In this document: positions 13,196 to 21,297 of the stretch, one piece after another | Layout of the letters: every line of letters starts with the position of its first letter | Position numbering within the stretch: the first letter of the stretch is position 1 | From: JAAAOH01 sp046540795 | GTDB lineage: Bacteria > Spirochaetota > Spirochaetia > DSM-27196 > PWMO01 | Length of the DNA stretch: 28,353 nucleotides | Direction: 5' to 3' | Assembly: GCA_046540795.1 (NCBI GenBank) | Contig: JBKHEN010000018.1 | Span: forward strand, 1 to 28,353 | Position numbers and translations under genes: made by a program | Notes under the pieces: generated by a model | The model's input: only the letters and a program-made list of their open reading frames with translations | What the model was told of the DNA's origin: nothing | Databases searched by the model: none

Positions 13196-15136
13196 ATGCA
13201 ACGCACGGTACTGCAGATGCTCGCGCGGGCGGCGGAGGATTTCCGTGATTCCCCGTACGTATGGAACAAGACGGATGAGGGATGGAAGCCTCTGACATTC
13301 AGCGAGGTTCGCGACACCGCCCGGGCTCTGGCCGCGGGCCTGCGGGCAATCGGTCTCGAGCGGCACGACAAGGTGACCATTCTGGCAGAGGGACGGCAGG
13401 AATGGGTGATTACCGAGTTCGCCGTGCTCTACGCCGGCGGTGTTTCGGTGCCTCTGTCGATCAAGCTCCTTCCGGAGGAGCTGCCGTTTCGGATCAATCA
13501 CTCGGAAAGCGTCATGGTTGCGGTTAGCCGAAACACCGTTTCGAAGCTGGCCGACGTGCTCGGCAAGCTAAAGCGGCGGGTCGTGGTGCTCTATCTCGAC
13601 GACGATACGGAGACGCTACACAGCCTGGAGGAGAATTACCGCGTCGAGCGGGGCTCCCGGCTGTTCACGTACGCCGACCTCATCGAGCAGGGCCGGGCGG
13701 AGCTTGCCGCCCGTGAGCAGGAGCTTGCGGCAGTCGGGGAGCAAATCGGGGAGGAGGACGTGGTAACGATCTCCTATACCTCGGGGACTACGGGCAACCC
13801 CAAGGGAATCATGCTCACCCATAAGAACTACTACGTGAACGTGCACGATTCGGTGGAGCTACATCGGGTTCCCCACGGGGGGTACCGTACGCTGCTCATC
13901 CTGCCGTGCGACCATTCCTTTGCACATACGGTAGGGCTCTATGCGGCGCTGCCGCGGGGGATAGAAATCTACTTCGTCGACGCTCGTGGCGGGGGAATGG
14001 CGCAGATCCGCAATATCCCCACGAACCTGCGGGAAACGAATCCGGTGTTCCTGCTGACCGTACCGGCGCTCACCGGCAACTTCATGAAGAAAATTCGCGA
14101 CGGCGTCGCCGCTAAGGGTGGGCCGGTGAAGAAACTCTTCGAGACGGGTCTCGCCGCGGGTATTGCCTACCACGGGAACGTTCAACCGAGGCCCCCGTTT
14201 CTGCGACGCGCGGTGAATTACCTGCCGTACAAGCTCGCGGACCTGGTGTTGTTTCGGGCGATCCGGCGAACCTTCGGGCGAAACATCCGGTTTTGCGTGG
14301 GCGGTGGAGCCCTGCTCGATCGCAAGCAGCAAGAGTTCTTCACGGCTCTCGGTGTGCCGATCTATCAGGGCTACGGCTTGACCGAAGCAGCTCCGGTAAT
14401 CTCCTCAAACACGCCCTATGCCCACAAGATCGGTAGCTCAGGGATCATCGCACCGTCGGTGGAGTGCCATATTCTCGATGAGCACGGCGGGGAATGCGCC
14501 GTCGGAGAAACCGGACAGATTGCCGTGCGCGGTGAGAACGTGATGAAGGGGTATTTCAAGAACGACGCAGCCACCACGGAAGTGCTGCAGGGCGACTTGC
14601 TGCTCACCGGAGACCGCGGATACCTCGACGAGGACGGCTTCCTGCACGTGGTCGGCCGCGAAAAGGCGCTCCTCATCTCCCCGGACGGAGAGAAGTACTC
14701 GCCGGAAGAAATCGAGGAGGCCATCGTCAATTGCTCGGATCTCGTCGAACAGGCCCTCGTCTATAACGACCATTGTCGATATACCGGTGCGTTGATTACC
14801 CTGGACGAAGAGCGGGTGCGGGCCCGCATAGCGGAGCGGGGAATCAGCGACGCGGACGACGTCCTCGATGAGTTGCGGGCATCGCTATACGCGTTCGAAA
14901 ACGATTCCGCGTACAAACGGCGGTTCCCGCCGCAGTGGGTGCCCTCGACGTTTCAGGTCCTGGAGGACCATTTCACCGAGGAAAACAAGATGATCAATTC
15001 CACCATGAAGATGGTGCGATACAGGATCATTAATGCGTACGAGGACCGTATCGCGGCGATGTACGCCGAGGACGGTCAGAACTATCGAAACGACAGAAAC
15101 CGTGAAGCAGTGAGGAAGTTGTTCGGGGTCGGATGA
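13196..15136 (+). CDS. Long-chain fatty-acid CoA ligase (AMP-forming), FadD/ACSL-like
   Basis: This ANL-superfamily adenylating enzyme has 646 residues from ATG 13196. It carries the P-loop SYTSGTTGNPKG (about 193-204), the substrate/AMP motif YQGYGLTEAAP, the hinge region TGDRGYLDEDGFLHVVGREK, and the catalytic-lysine-region EKYSPEEIE. It activates fatty acids with ATP to acyl-AMP and then acyl-CoA. The length and the large insert before the GYGLTE motif fit the long-chain acyl-CoA synthetase group common in spirochaetes and their relatives. The frame extends to a GTG at 13121. That start would overlap the promoter and lacks a ribosome-binding site, and the residues there do not look like the family's usual beginning (TVLQMLARAAEDF). 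The real substrate chain length cannot be read from the sequence. Confidence 0.92.
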   Translation: MQRTVLQMLARAAEDFRDSPYVWNKTDEGWKPLTFSEVRDTARALAAGLRAIGLERHDKVTILAEGRQEWVITEFAVLYAGGVSVPLSIKLLPEELPFRINHSESVMVAVSRNTVSKLADVLGKLKRRVVVLYLDDDTETLHSLEENYRVERGSRLFTYADLIEQGRAELAAREQELAAVGEQIGEEDVVTISYTSGTTGNPKGIMLTHKNYYVNVHDSVELHRVPHGGYRTLLILPCDHSFAHTVGLYAALPRGIEIYFVDARGGGMAQIRNIPTNLRETNPVFLLTVPALTGNFMKKIRDGVAAKGGPVKKLFETGLAAGIAYHGNVQPRPPFLRRAVNYLPYKLADLVLFRAIRRTFGRNIRFCVGGGALLDRKQQEFFTALGVPIYQGYGLTEAAPVISSNTPYAHKIGSSGIIAPSVECHILDEHGGECAVGETGQIAVRGENVMKGYFKNDAATTEVLQGDLLLTGDRGYLDEDGFLHVVGREKALLISPDGEKYSPEEIEEAIVNCSDLVEQALVYNDHCRYTGALITLDEERVRARIAERGISDADDVLDELRASLYAFENDSAYKRRFPPQWVPSTFQVLEDHFTEENKMINSTMKMVRYRIINAYEDRIAAMYAEDGQNYRNDRNREAVRKLFGVG

Positions 15137-15203
15137 TACTCGGGGAATCGCGGGATATGTGACCGCTTGACCTTCGGTCCCGCGGGTGCCGAATTTGAAT
15201 GTG

Positions 15204-16148
15204 ATGATACGCACGCCTATCGAGGATTCTGCGCTCAGTGAGCATCTGGAGGGGATCAGTGACGACGCGATGGACCTCTTCCTCCTCGGAGACGGTACCG
15301 TGCGTGGTGCCATGCTGAACGGGACTCGCATGATAAACGAGATGCGGGTAAACCACCGGCTCGGCATCATCGAGACGCTGCTGCTCGGACATGCCTACCT
15401 GGCTGCCGGGCTGCTGACCTCTCAGATGAAGAGTCGCGATCGAATGATGGTCTCCCTGGACGCCGAGGGACCGGTCGACGGGATTACCGTTGAGTCGAAC
15501 GTCCACGGGGAGGTGCGCGGGTATCTCAAGAACGACTCCATCGACATACAGGAGCCTCTCGGCAGCTTCGACCCCGCTCCCTTCATCGGCGGGGGGATGC
15601 TCTCGGTTACGCGGTTTCCCGAGGGAGCCCGGGTTCCCTATACGGGACGGGTCCCGCTCGAGTACGGCAGCGTTGCAAAGGACCTGGCCAACTACTTCTT
15701 TCGCTCGGAGCAAACGCCGACGGCATTCAACTTGAGCATACAGTTCGATGAAGAGGGCCGGGCAACCGGGGCCGGCGGTCTGTTGGTACAGACCCTCCCG
15801 AGCACCGATGAGGACACGCGTGTGGAGCTGGAGCACGTCATCCCCGAATTGCCCTCTCTCGGTCGCGTTTTTTCCGAGGGTGAGACCACGGCTAACTTCC
15901 TTCATACGCACTTCACGAGTTTCTCCCCTGAGGTTATAGGAAGCCGGAACGTTGAGTTCAGTTGCCCGTGCAGCCGGGAGCGGTTCGGACGGTTCCTGGT
16001 GGCCCTCGGGGAGGATGAGCTTCGTGACATAGCGGAAAACGGACCGATTCCGCTTCGCACGACCTGTTGGAACTGCGGAAGCACCTACGAGTTCGGGGAG
16101 GAGGCCGTCGCCGAGTTGCGACGGGAAGCAAGCCCGAGCGCTCGGTGA
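15204..16148 (+). CDS. hslO: Hsp33 redox-regulated chaperone
   Basis: The 314-residue protein (from ATG 15204) has the Hsp33 N-terminal domain followed by the C-terminal zinc centre: CPC, a 31-residue gap, then CWNC, giving the CxC-(27-32)-CxxC arrangement of the family. Under oxidative stress combined with heat or HOCl, these cysteines release Zn2+ and form disulfides. The protein then becomes a holdase. An in-frame GTG at 15186 would add six residues (PNLNV...). ATG 15204 is favoured because family members commonly begin at the MIRTPI-like segment, and no Shine-Dalgarno supports either choice. A TTGACC at 15166-15171 may be the -35. The stop overlaps the biotin ligase GTG start, so the two genes are co-translated. 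Confidence 0.95.
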   Translation: MIRTPIEDSALSEHLEGISDDAMDLFLLGDGTVRGAMLNGTRMINEMRVNHRLGIIETLLLGHAYLAAGLLTSQMKSRDRMMVSLDAEGPVDGITVESNVHGEVRGYLKNDSIDIQEPLGSFDPAPFIGGGMLSVTRFPEGARVPYTGRVPLEYGSVAKDLANYFFRSEQTPTAFNLSIQFDEEGRATGAGGLLVQTLPSTDEDTRVELEHVIPELPSLGRVFSEGETTANFLHTHFTSFSPEVIGSRNVEFSCPCSRERFGRFLVALGEDELRDIAENGPIPLRTTCWNCGSTYEFGEEAVAELRREASPSAR

Positions 16149-16921
16149 CCTACGAGCGTCTTGCTCGAGTCCTTCGGGGCCGACCCTTGAGATTCTTCAG
16201 ATCGGTGGACAGCACGAATAGCGCCGCCCGGGAATGGATTGGCTCGCATGGCACCGAGGCGGTGGGCGGCATCGTTGTCGCGGACGAGCAGACCGGCGGA
16301 CGGGGCCGCTTCCGCCGCTCCTGGGTGACGCCTGCCGGCGCGGCCGTGGCGCTCAGTATCATCACCGCCGCGGAGCGTCCGGAGATTCTCCCTCAGGCCG
16401 CCGGCGTTTCCGTCGCGCAGGCGGTAGAACCGCTGGTAAGCGGCAGCGTGGGGCTGAAGTGGCCCAACGACGTCGAGATCGAAGGGCGCAAAGTGGCGGG
16501 CATTCTCATTGAGTCGAGCCTGAGCGGGGGGCACGGTTTCCAGATTACCGGTATCGGGGTTAACGTGGACGTTGATTTCACCACGGTTTCAGGCGACGCG
16601 GGTCCCGGCTCGAAGCTTGCGCTGAGAGCGACGAGCATTGCCCATCACAGACCGGTGGGAGCGGCTGCGCTCGACCGGGTGGAGCTCGTGGCGGAGGTGG
16701 TGAAGGCATTCGAAGCTTCCTTGAGCCTGAGGGACCTGCGGGAGCGATGGAAGGCGCTTCTTACGACCTTGGGCCGAACGGTGACGGTCGACGGACCAGG
16801 GGGGCGGATCACCGGTCGAGCCGTCGACGTCGCCCCGGACGGGCGCCTGGTGATCGAGGTCTCGCCGGGAAACTCCGTCATGGTCGCCGCGGGGGATGTC
16901 ACCGTCGTCTCCTCACGGTAA
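16145..16921 (+). CDS. birA: Biotin-[acetyl-CoA-carboxylase] ligase, catalytic type without DNA-binding domain
   Basis: The protein has 258 residues from the GTG at 16145, which overlaps the Hsp33 TGA as GTGA (16145-16148). The open frame starts earlier, at 16067, but those residues are translated from within hslO and are not family-like. The biotin-binding loop GGRGRFRRSW (about residues 50-59) and the ATP/biotin motif LKWPNDVEIEGRKVAGILIE (about 106-125) are clear. A C-terminal SH3-like domain (about 210-258) completes the enzyme. It makes biotinyl-5'-AMP and transfers biotin to carboxyl-carrier proteins such as AccB. The N-terminal winged helix of repressor-type BirA is missing, so it should not regulate transcription. 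A neighbouring acyl-CoA ligase gives a loose fatty-acid metabolism context. Confidence 0.93.
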   Translation: MTYERLARVLRGRPLRFFRSVDSTNSAAREWIGSHGTEAVGGIVVADEQTGGRGRFRRSWVTPAGAAVALSIITAAERPEILPQAAGVSVAQAVEPLVSGSVGLKWPNDVEIEGRKVAGILIESSLSGGHGFQITGIGVNVDVDFTTVSGDAGPGSKLALRATSIAHHRPVGAAALDRVELVAEVVKAFEASLSLRDLRERWKALLTTLGRTVTVDGPGGRITGRAVDVAPDGRLVIEVSPGNSVMVAAGDVTVVSSR

Positions 16922-16931
16922 GGAGGGGATT

Positions 16932-16948
16932 CCCGTGCGTATCACGGG
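16932..16948 (+). terminator. GC-rich hairpin after birA
   Basis: A 6-bp stem (CCCGTG / CACGGG) with a 5-nt loop lies 11 nt past the birA stop codon, with no T run behind it. It may attenuate or terminate transcription inefficiently before the STAS gene. Confidence 0.3.
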
Positions 16949-16977
16949 TTCCCGGCTCGGAGAGAAGGTGGTATACT
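16949..16977 (+). promoter_or_regulatory. Candidate promoter of the STAS/zinc-ribbon gene
   Basis: A good -10, TATACT (16972-16977, five of six), lies 17 nt after a weak -35, TTCCCG (16949-16954). Transcription would start near 16984. The AAAAGGG at 16984-16990 then serves as the Shine-Dalgarno for the ATG at 17000. Confidence 0.45.
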
Positions 16978-16999
16978 TGCCTCAAAAGGGTGCAATCAC

Positions 17000-17560
17000 A
17001 TGGGGGCGGCCGTGAGTTTCGGATCTACGGCAAGGTATGAGAATGGACCTGTGGACAGTCTTTCCATCGAAGAGGAGGAGCTGCAGGTAGTCCCGGGTGG
17101 CGTAGTGTTCTATCTCAAGGGCTACGTCGATACCTACAACTCTCACTCCTTTCAACGGCGCATTTCAAAGGTCATCGAGTCCGGGTATGACCGATTGGTG
17201 TTTCACTGTGCGGGCCTCGCCTACATCTCGAGTACCGGCATCGGTGCGTTCGTGGCATTTCTCAAGCAACTCGAGCCTCAGGACGGCGACATTGCACTGG
17301 TTCAGGTGCAGCCGAAGGTCTATGAGGTTTTTCAAATCCTCGGATTCAGCGATTTTTTCGCATTTGCCGACAGCATCGAGGAAGCGGCGCGGATTCTCAA
17401 GTCCGGCCGCGTGAAACAGCGGGTGACCCCCTTCCCCCGCAGCTTTGCCTGCCCGGTTTGCTCGGCCCGTCTTCGGGCTACCAAACCGGGGCGCTTTCGC
17501 TGTTCTAACTGCAAGACGATCCTGTTGGTGGACGAGGACGCGCAAGTCCTGCTCGGATGA
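17000..17560 (+). CDS. STAS-domain protein (anti-sigma-factor antagonist-like) with C-terminal zinc ribbon
   Basis: The 186-residue protein has a STAS domain at about 20-135 with the phosphorylation-site region LAYISSTGIG. Ser77 or Ser78 corresponds to the serine phosphorylated by anti-sigma kinases in SpoIIAA/RsbV-type proteins. It continues into a short linker and a compact C-terminal zinc ribbon (CPVC at 151-154 and CSNC at 168-171). STAS antagonists bind an anti-sigma kinase when unphosphorylated and free a sigma factor or other target. The added zinc ribbon is unusual and may bind nucleic acid or a protein partner. No kinase or phosphatase gene is next to it. The start at 17000 is supported by AAAAGGG 9 nt upstream. 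A later GTG start at 17051 would still keep the whole STAS fold. Confidence 0.88.
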   Translation: MGAAVSFGSTARYENGPVDSLSIEEEELQVVPGGVVFYLKGYVDTYNSHSFQRRISKVIESGYDRLVFHCAGLAYISSTGIGAFVAFLKQLEPQDGDIALVQVQPKVYEVFQILGFSDFFAFADSIEEAARILKSGRVKQRVTPFPRSFACPVCSARLRATKPGRFRCSNCKTILLVDEDAQVLLG

Positions 17561-17583
17561 GCCGGGCGGCAGCCGGAGTCGAT

Positions 17584-19248
17584 TCAGCTCTGAAGCACCA
17601 GTAGCTCCCAGGGCCGAAGCACCGAGCGTTCGGGATCCGCGTCGGAATAGTTGGCCAGAAGCAGGCGGCCCGCGCGGCTCACAGCCGGAGCCGGTCTCTC
17701 CTCTGCGGACAGGTTCGTCGTGATCGTCAGGTGCCGGTTGTCGGCGGTACGCCGGTAACAGAACAGCGGCGACGCCGCTTCCCGGATAAGAGCAAAGTCA
17801 CCGTAGAGTGCGGCTTGCGATTCCCTGCGGACTCGGAGCAGCGCTCTGTAGAACTCGACGATCGATTCGGGGTTTCCCCACTGTGAAGCCAGATTGACGG
17901 TTTCGTGGTTGGGGTTGATCGGAATCCATGGCTCTCCCTGCGTGAAACCCGCTCCCGGTTTCCCGTTCCACTGAAACGGAGTTCGCGCATTATCACGGCT
18001 GAGCCGACGGATGAGTGGAAGGATATCTTCGTCCCGCTTACCCAGGGCACGTTGTTCCCGGTAAAAGTTCAGGGTCTCCACGTCGCGATACGAGTGGATG
18101 TCTTCGAAGCGCGGATTCGTCATGCCGATCTCTTCGCCCTGAAAGAGAAACGGGGTCCCCTGCATCAGATAAGTCAGGCCCGCCAGGGCTTTGGCCGACT
18201 CGGTGTGGAATTTCTTGTCGTCTCCGAACCGGGACACCATGCGGGGATAGTCGTGGTTGTTGAGAAAGAGGCTGTTCCAGCCGCGGTCGTGCAGGCCCGT
18301 CTGCCAGCGTTCGAACACCTCTTTCAGTGCATCGATATCGATGGGCCGGGGATCCCATTTCCCGCCGGGGCCGGCGTCGAGCAACATGTGTTGAAAATGA
18401 AAGATCATATCGAGCTCGTTGCGCTCCGGGGCGACGTAACGCAGAGCCTCTTCGAGTCCCGTTTCGTGCATCTCCCCCACGGTGACAATGCCATAGTGGG
18501 AAAGCACCTCCCGGTTCATTTCCTTAAGGTAGGTGTGAACGTGCGGTCCGTTCGTGTACAAGCGGAATCCCGGCCGGGTGCCCGGCAGGGGGTCCTCGTC
18601 GTCGGGAAGCCCGTCGGGTTTCGATATCTGGTTTATGACATCCATGCGAAACCCGTCGACCCCACGGTCCAACCAGTACCGCATCATGTCGTATATGTCG
18701 TGGCGCACGTGCGGATTCGACCATTTGAGGTCGGGTTGTTTTGCCGTGTAGATGTGCAGGTAGTATTGGCCCCGCTCCCGGTCGTAGGTCCATGCACTCC
18801 CACCGAACGCCGAGAGCCAGTTGTTCGGGGGGGCACCGGCCCGGCCGTCCGCCCAGTAGTAGTAGTCCCCGTAAGGGCCTGTAGGGTTTGAGCGGGAGGA
18901 GCGAAACCAGGCGTGCTCGTCGGAAGTGTGATTGATCACCAGGTCCATAACGACGCGGATGCCTCGAGAATGGGCGGCGGCAAGGAGGTTGTGCATGTCC
19001 TCCATGGAACCGTACTCCGGGGCGATTTCCCGATAGGCGCTTATGTCGTAGCCGTTGTCCGCGTTAGGAGACTGGTAGACAGGGGACAACCAGATGAGAT
19101 CGATGCCGAGCTCACGCAAGTAGTCGAGCTTACCGGTAATGCCGGGCAAGTCGCCGACGCCGTCGCCGTTTGAATCCCGGAAACTGCGAGGATAAATCTG
19201 ATATGCGGTGGCTTCTTTCCACCAGGTGCATTTCTCGTTCTTTGCCAT
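17584..19248 (-). CDS. GH13 alpha-glucosidase, oligo-1,6-glucosidase type
   Basis: The enzyme has 554 residues from ATG 19248 and is cytoplasmic, with no signal peptide. It has the four GH13 conserved regions: DLVINHTSDEH, then GFRMDVINQ with nucleophile D203, then VGEMHE with acid/base E259, and NNHD with D333. The residue after the nucleophile is Val (V204), which in this subfamily is associated with alpha-1,6 rather than alpha-1,4 cleavage. It would release glucose from isomaltose-type oligosaccharides or limit-dextrin branches. Trehalose-6-phosphate hydrolase is a close relative and cannot be excluded. The open frame reaches 19353, but the upstream part overlaps the divergent ankyrin gene and is not family-like. 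No Shine-Dalgarno is present. A TTGACG at 19282-19287 and a weak GAGTCT at 19259-19264 suggest a nearly leaderless transcript. Confidence 0.92.
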   Translation of the reverse strand: MAKNEKCTWWKEATAYQIYPRSFRDSNGDGVGDLPGITGKLDYLRELGIDLIWLSPVYQSPNADNGYDISAYREIAPEYGSMEDMHNLLAAAHSRGIRVVMDLVINHTSDEHAWFRSSRSNPTGPYGDYYYWADGRAGAPPNNWLSAFGGSAWTYDRERGQYYLHIYTAKQPDLKWSNPHVRHDIYDMMRYWLDRGVDGFRMDVINQISKPDGLPDDEDPLPGTRPGFRLYTNGPHVHTYLKEMNREVLSHYGIVTVGEMHETGLEEALRYVAPERNELDMIFHFQHMLLDAGPGGKWDPRPIDIDALKEVFERWQTGLHDRGWNSLFLNNHDYPRMVSRFGDDKKFHTESAKALAGLTYLMQGTPFLFQGEEIGMTNPRFEDIHSYRDVETLNFYREQRALGKRDEDILPLIRRLSRDNARTPFQWNGKPGAGFTQGEPWIPINPNHETVNLASQWGNPESIVEFYRALLRVRRESQAALYGDFALIREAASPLFCYRRTADNRHLTITTNLSAEERPAPAVSRAGRLLLANYSDADPERSVLRPWELLVLQS

Positions 19249-19321
19249 GGGTTCGCCCAGACTCGCAAGGACCGGAAGAAGCGTCAAGGGAGGCGGCTTT
19301 GAACCGATCATTAGATGTAGG

Positions 19322-19801
19322 ATGGACCATCCCCGTCGATTGAAGTCGATCACGATGCTGTTCCTGCTTTCGGGGCTACTATTGATGCCCGTTGCTGTGG
19401 CGAAACCGCAAGAGCGCGCTCGAACGCCACTGCACTGGGCGGCACGCCGCGGCCACGAGCAGGTGGTGGAGCTCCTGCTCGAGCGCGGAGCAAACGTGGA
19501 CGCTCAGGACGCCCTCGGGAGGACACCCCTACACGTGGCCGTGGGTCACCCGGCGGTCGTACGCCTGTTACTCGAGAATGGAGCGGCGGTGGATTCCCGG
19601 GATCACCTCTCCAACACGCCGCTTCACAGAGCCGTGCGAACGCCGGAGGTCGTGGAAGCGCTCATCGAGGCCGGGGCCGACGTGCGCGCCGAAAACATTG
19701 CGGGGGACACGGCCCTGGACGTTGCAATGCGCTACGGAAGCTCACGGCGGAACCTGCGCGTAGTGGAGCGGCTGGTGGAAGCCGGAGCGGGGGTAGAGTA
19801 G
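19322..19801 (+). CDS. Small exported ankyrin-repeat protein
   Basis: The protein has 159 residues from ATG 19322. A basic n-region and hydrophobic stretch (MLFLLSGLLLMPVAVA, about 12-27) form a signal peptide, followed by about four ankyrin repeats. These carry the consensus TPLHWAARRGHEQVVELLLERGANVDAQD, TPLHVAVGHPAVVRLLLENGAAVDSRD, TPLHRAVRTPEVVEALIEAGADVRAEN and a final TALDVAMRYG. It is probably periplasmic and a protein-binding module with no enzyme domain. The open frame extends to 19208, but that part runs through the promoter and start of the divergent glucosidase. A start at ATG 19355 would also keep the signal peptide. No clear Shine-Dalgarno is visible for either start. Partners are unknown. 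Confidence 0.8.
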   Translation: MDHPRRLKSITMLFLLSGLLLMPVAVAKPQERARTPLHWAARRGHEQVVELLLERGANVDAQDALGRTPLHVAVGHPAVVRLLLENGAAVDSRDHLSNTPLHRAVRTPEVVEALIEAGADVRAENIAGDTALDVAMRYGSSRRNLRVVERLVEAGAGVE

Positions 19802-19825
19802 CAGGGCCCGGCCCTCCGTCTCGGC

Positions 19826-21262
19826 TTACCGCTTGGCAGCCGAGGTGTCCAGCGAGCGGGCCGTACGGACGATAAGGTCCCAGCCTGCCTCCACGTGGCG
19901 CCGTTCGACGTTGGTTTGTCCTACGACGAAGCGGATCGTGTAGTTGCCGCGCAGCTTGGTGTGAGTTACGTACATCTCGCCGCCGGCATTGACCGTTTCG
20001 AGGAGTTTTTCGTTCAACGCATTCAAGGTTTCGGTGTTCTCGATGTCCGTCGGGTGATATCGCAAGCAGACGGTGTTGAGCGGGGCCGGTGCAAGGAGCT
20101 CGAAGTCCGGCGCATCCTGTGCCCGCTGCGCGATTTCCGCGGCCAGCTCGAGGTGCTTCGCCACGCGATCGCGAATCCCCGCCACCCCGTAGGTGCGGAT
20201 GACGAACCAGAGCTTCAGCGCCCTGAATCGTCGCCCCAACTGGATGCCCCAGTCCCTGTAGTTGTTGACCAGTCGCCCTTCGGCGGTACGCAGGTACTCC
20301 GGATGGATTTCGAAGGTGCGTGTGAGGGCCTCCCGATCACGGACGAAATAGGCCGAGCAGTCGAAATTGGTAAACATCCACTTGTGGGGATTGAACACGA
20401 AGGTATCGACGTACTCGAGGCCGTCGGTCATCCATCGCATCTGCGGGAGAAGCAGCGCGGTACCGGCCAGCGCGGCGTCCACGTGGAGCCAGACATCATG
20501 CCGTCGGCATATTTCCCCGATGCTCCGAAGCGGATCAACGGCGGTGGAGCCGGTGGTGCCGAGGGTGGCAACGACACAGCAGGGGACCAGTCCCGCCCGG
20601 AGATCCGCGATTATGGCCTCGTCGAGACGTTCGGGTATCATCGCGTAGTTCTCATCGACCTCGACGAAGCGGATGTTCTCTCGGCCGATGCCGGCAATCT
20701 TCGCGTCCTTCTCGATGGAGCTGTGGGTTTCACTCGAGCAGTACAGGGTAAGCGGGCTCTGCCGCGGCAGACCGTGTTCGTTGGCCTCGTAGTTCGTAAC
20801 CCGTTCCCGGGCGGTGAGGATGGAAACCAGGGTCGACGTGGAGGCGGTGTCCTGGATGACCCCCTGGAAACCATCGTCCAGGCCGATCATGTCCCGCAGC
20901 CAGTCCATTACCCGCTCCTCCAGCTCCGTCGCCGCAGGCGAGGTCTGCCAGCTCATGCACTGAGCCCCGAGGGTGGCTGTGAGCATCTCGGCTAAGACCG
21001 ACGGTGGGCTGGAGTTGGCCGGAAAGTAGGCAAAGAAGGACGGGTGCTGCCAGTGCGTCATGCCGGGCATGATGATATCCCGGAAGTCTCGAAACACCGT
21101 GTCGAAAGACTCGCTCGATTCCGGCGGCCGGGACGGTAGCTGTGACAGAATCTCACCCGGGGCAACCTTCGACTTCACCGGGTACTGCTCGATGGACTCG
21201 AGAAAGTCGGTCATCCAGTCGACAAGCTCGTGTCCCCTACGTCTGAACTCCTGCAATTCCAT
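19826..21262 (-). CDS. PLP-dependent decarboxylase of the aromatic-L-amino-acid decarboxylase family
   Basis: This 478-residue group II decarboxylase has WQHPSFFAYFPANSS near 71-85, WQTSPAATELE, the PLP-stacking H180, D262 in HVDAALAG, and the Schiff-base lysine K294 in FNPHKW. Tyr323 in the mobile loop (HPEYLR) matches the catalytic-loop tyrosine of DOPA decarboxylases. The family decarboxylates aromatic amino acids such as tyrosine, tryptophan, DOPA or phenylalanine to amines. The usual HVDAAYAG is HVDAALAG here, which may alter the active site. Substrate cannot be assigned. The start ATG 21262 has AAGGAG 7 nt upstream. The gene stands alone on its strand, divergent from the trehalose operon, with two inverted repeats in the shared 110-bp promoter region. 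No amine transporter lies beside it. Confidence 0.92.
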   Translation of the reverse strand: MELQEFRRRGHELVDWMTDFLESIEQYPVKSKVAPGEILSQLPSRPPESSESFDTVFRDFRDIIMPGMTHWQHPSFFAYFPANSSPPSVLAEMLTATLGAQCMSWQTSPAATELEERVMDWLRDMIGLDDGFQGVIQDTASTSTLVSILTARERVTNYEANEHGLPRQSPLTLYCSSETHSSIEKDAKIAGIGRENIRFVEVDENYAMIPERLDEAIIADLRAGLVPCCVVATLGTTGSTAVDPLRSIGEICRRHDVWLHVDAALAGTALLLPQMRWMTDGLEYVDTFVFNPHKWMFTNFDCSAYFVRDREALTRTFEIHPEYLRTAEGRLVNNYRDWGIQLGRRFRALKLWFVIRTYGVAGIRDRVAKHLELAAEIAQRAQDAPDFELLAPAPLNTVCLRYHPTDIENTETLNALNEKLLETVNAGGEMYVTHTKLRGNYTIRFVVGQTNVERRHVEAGWDLIVRTARSLDTSAAKR

Positions 21263-21273
21263 GATGACTCCTT

Positions 21274-21290
21274 CTGTGCGTTGGGCACAG
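21274..21290. promoter_or_regulatory. Inverted repeat just upstream of the decarboxylase Shine-Dalgarno
   Basis: CTGTGC-GTTGG-GCACAG is a perfect 6-bp inverted repeat with a 5-nt spacer. On the minus strand it lies directly before the AAGGAG of the decarboxylase gene. It could form a 5'-leader hairpin, or it could be a DNA operator. Its purpose is not known. Confidence 0.35.
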
Positions 21291-21297
21291 TCTGCCC

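Noticed and set aside
19803..19815. Small AGGGC-CCG-GCCCT hairpin between the ankyrin and decarboxylase genes.
   Set aside because: Only a 5-bp stem with a 3-nt loop and no T tract, too weak to call a terminator.
19895..20995. A 366-codon plus-strand frame opposite the amino acid decarboxylase.
   Set aside because: The minus-strand gene has all PLP-site motifs. The opposite frame is a mirror artefact.
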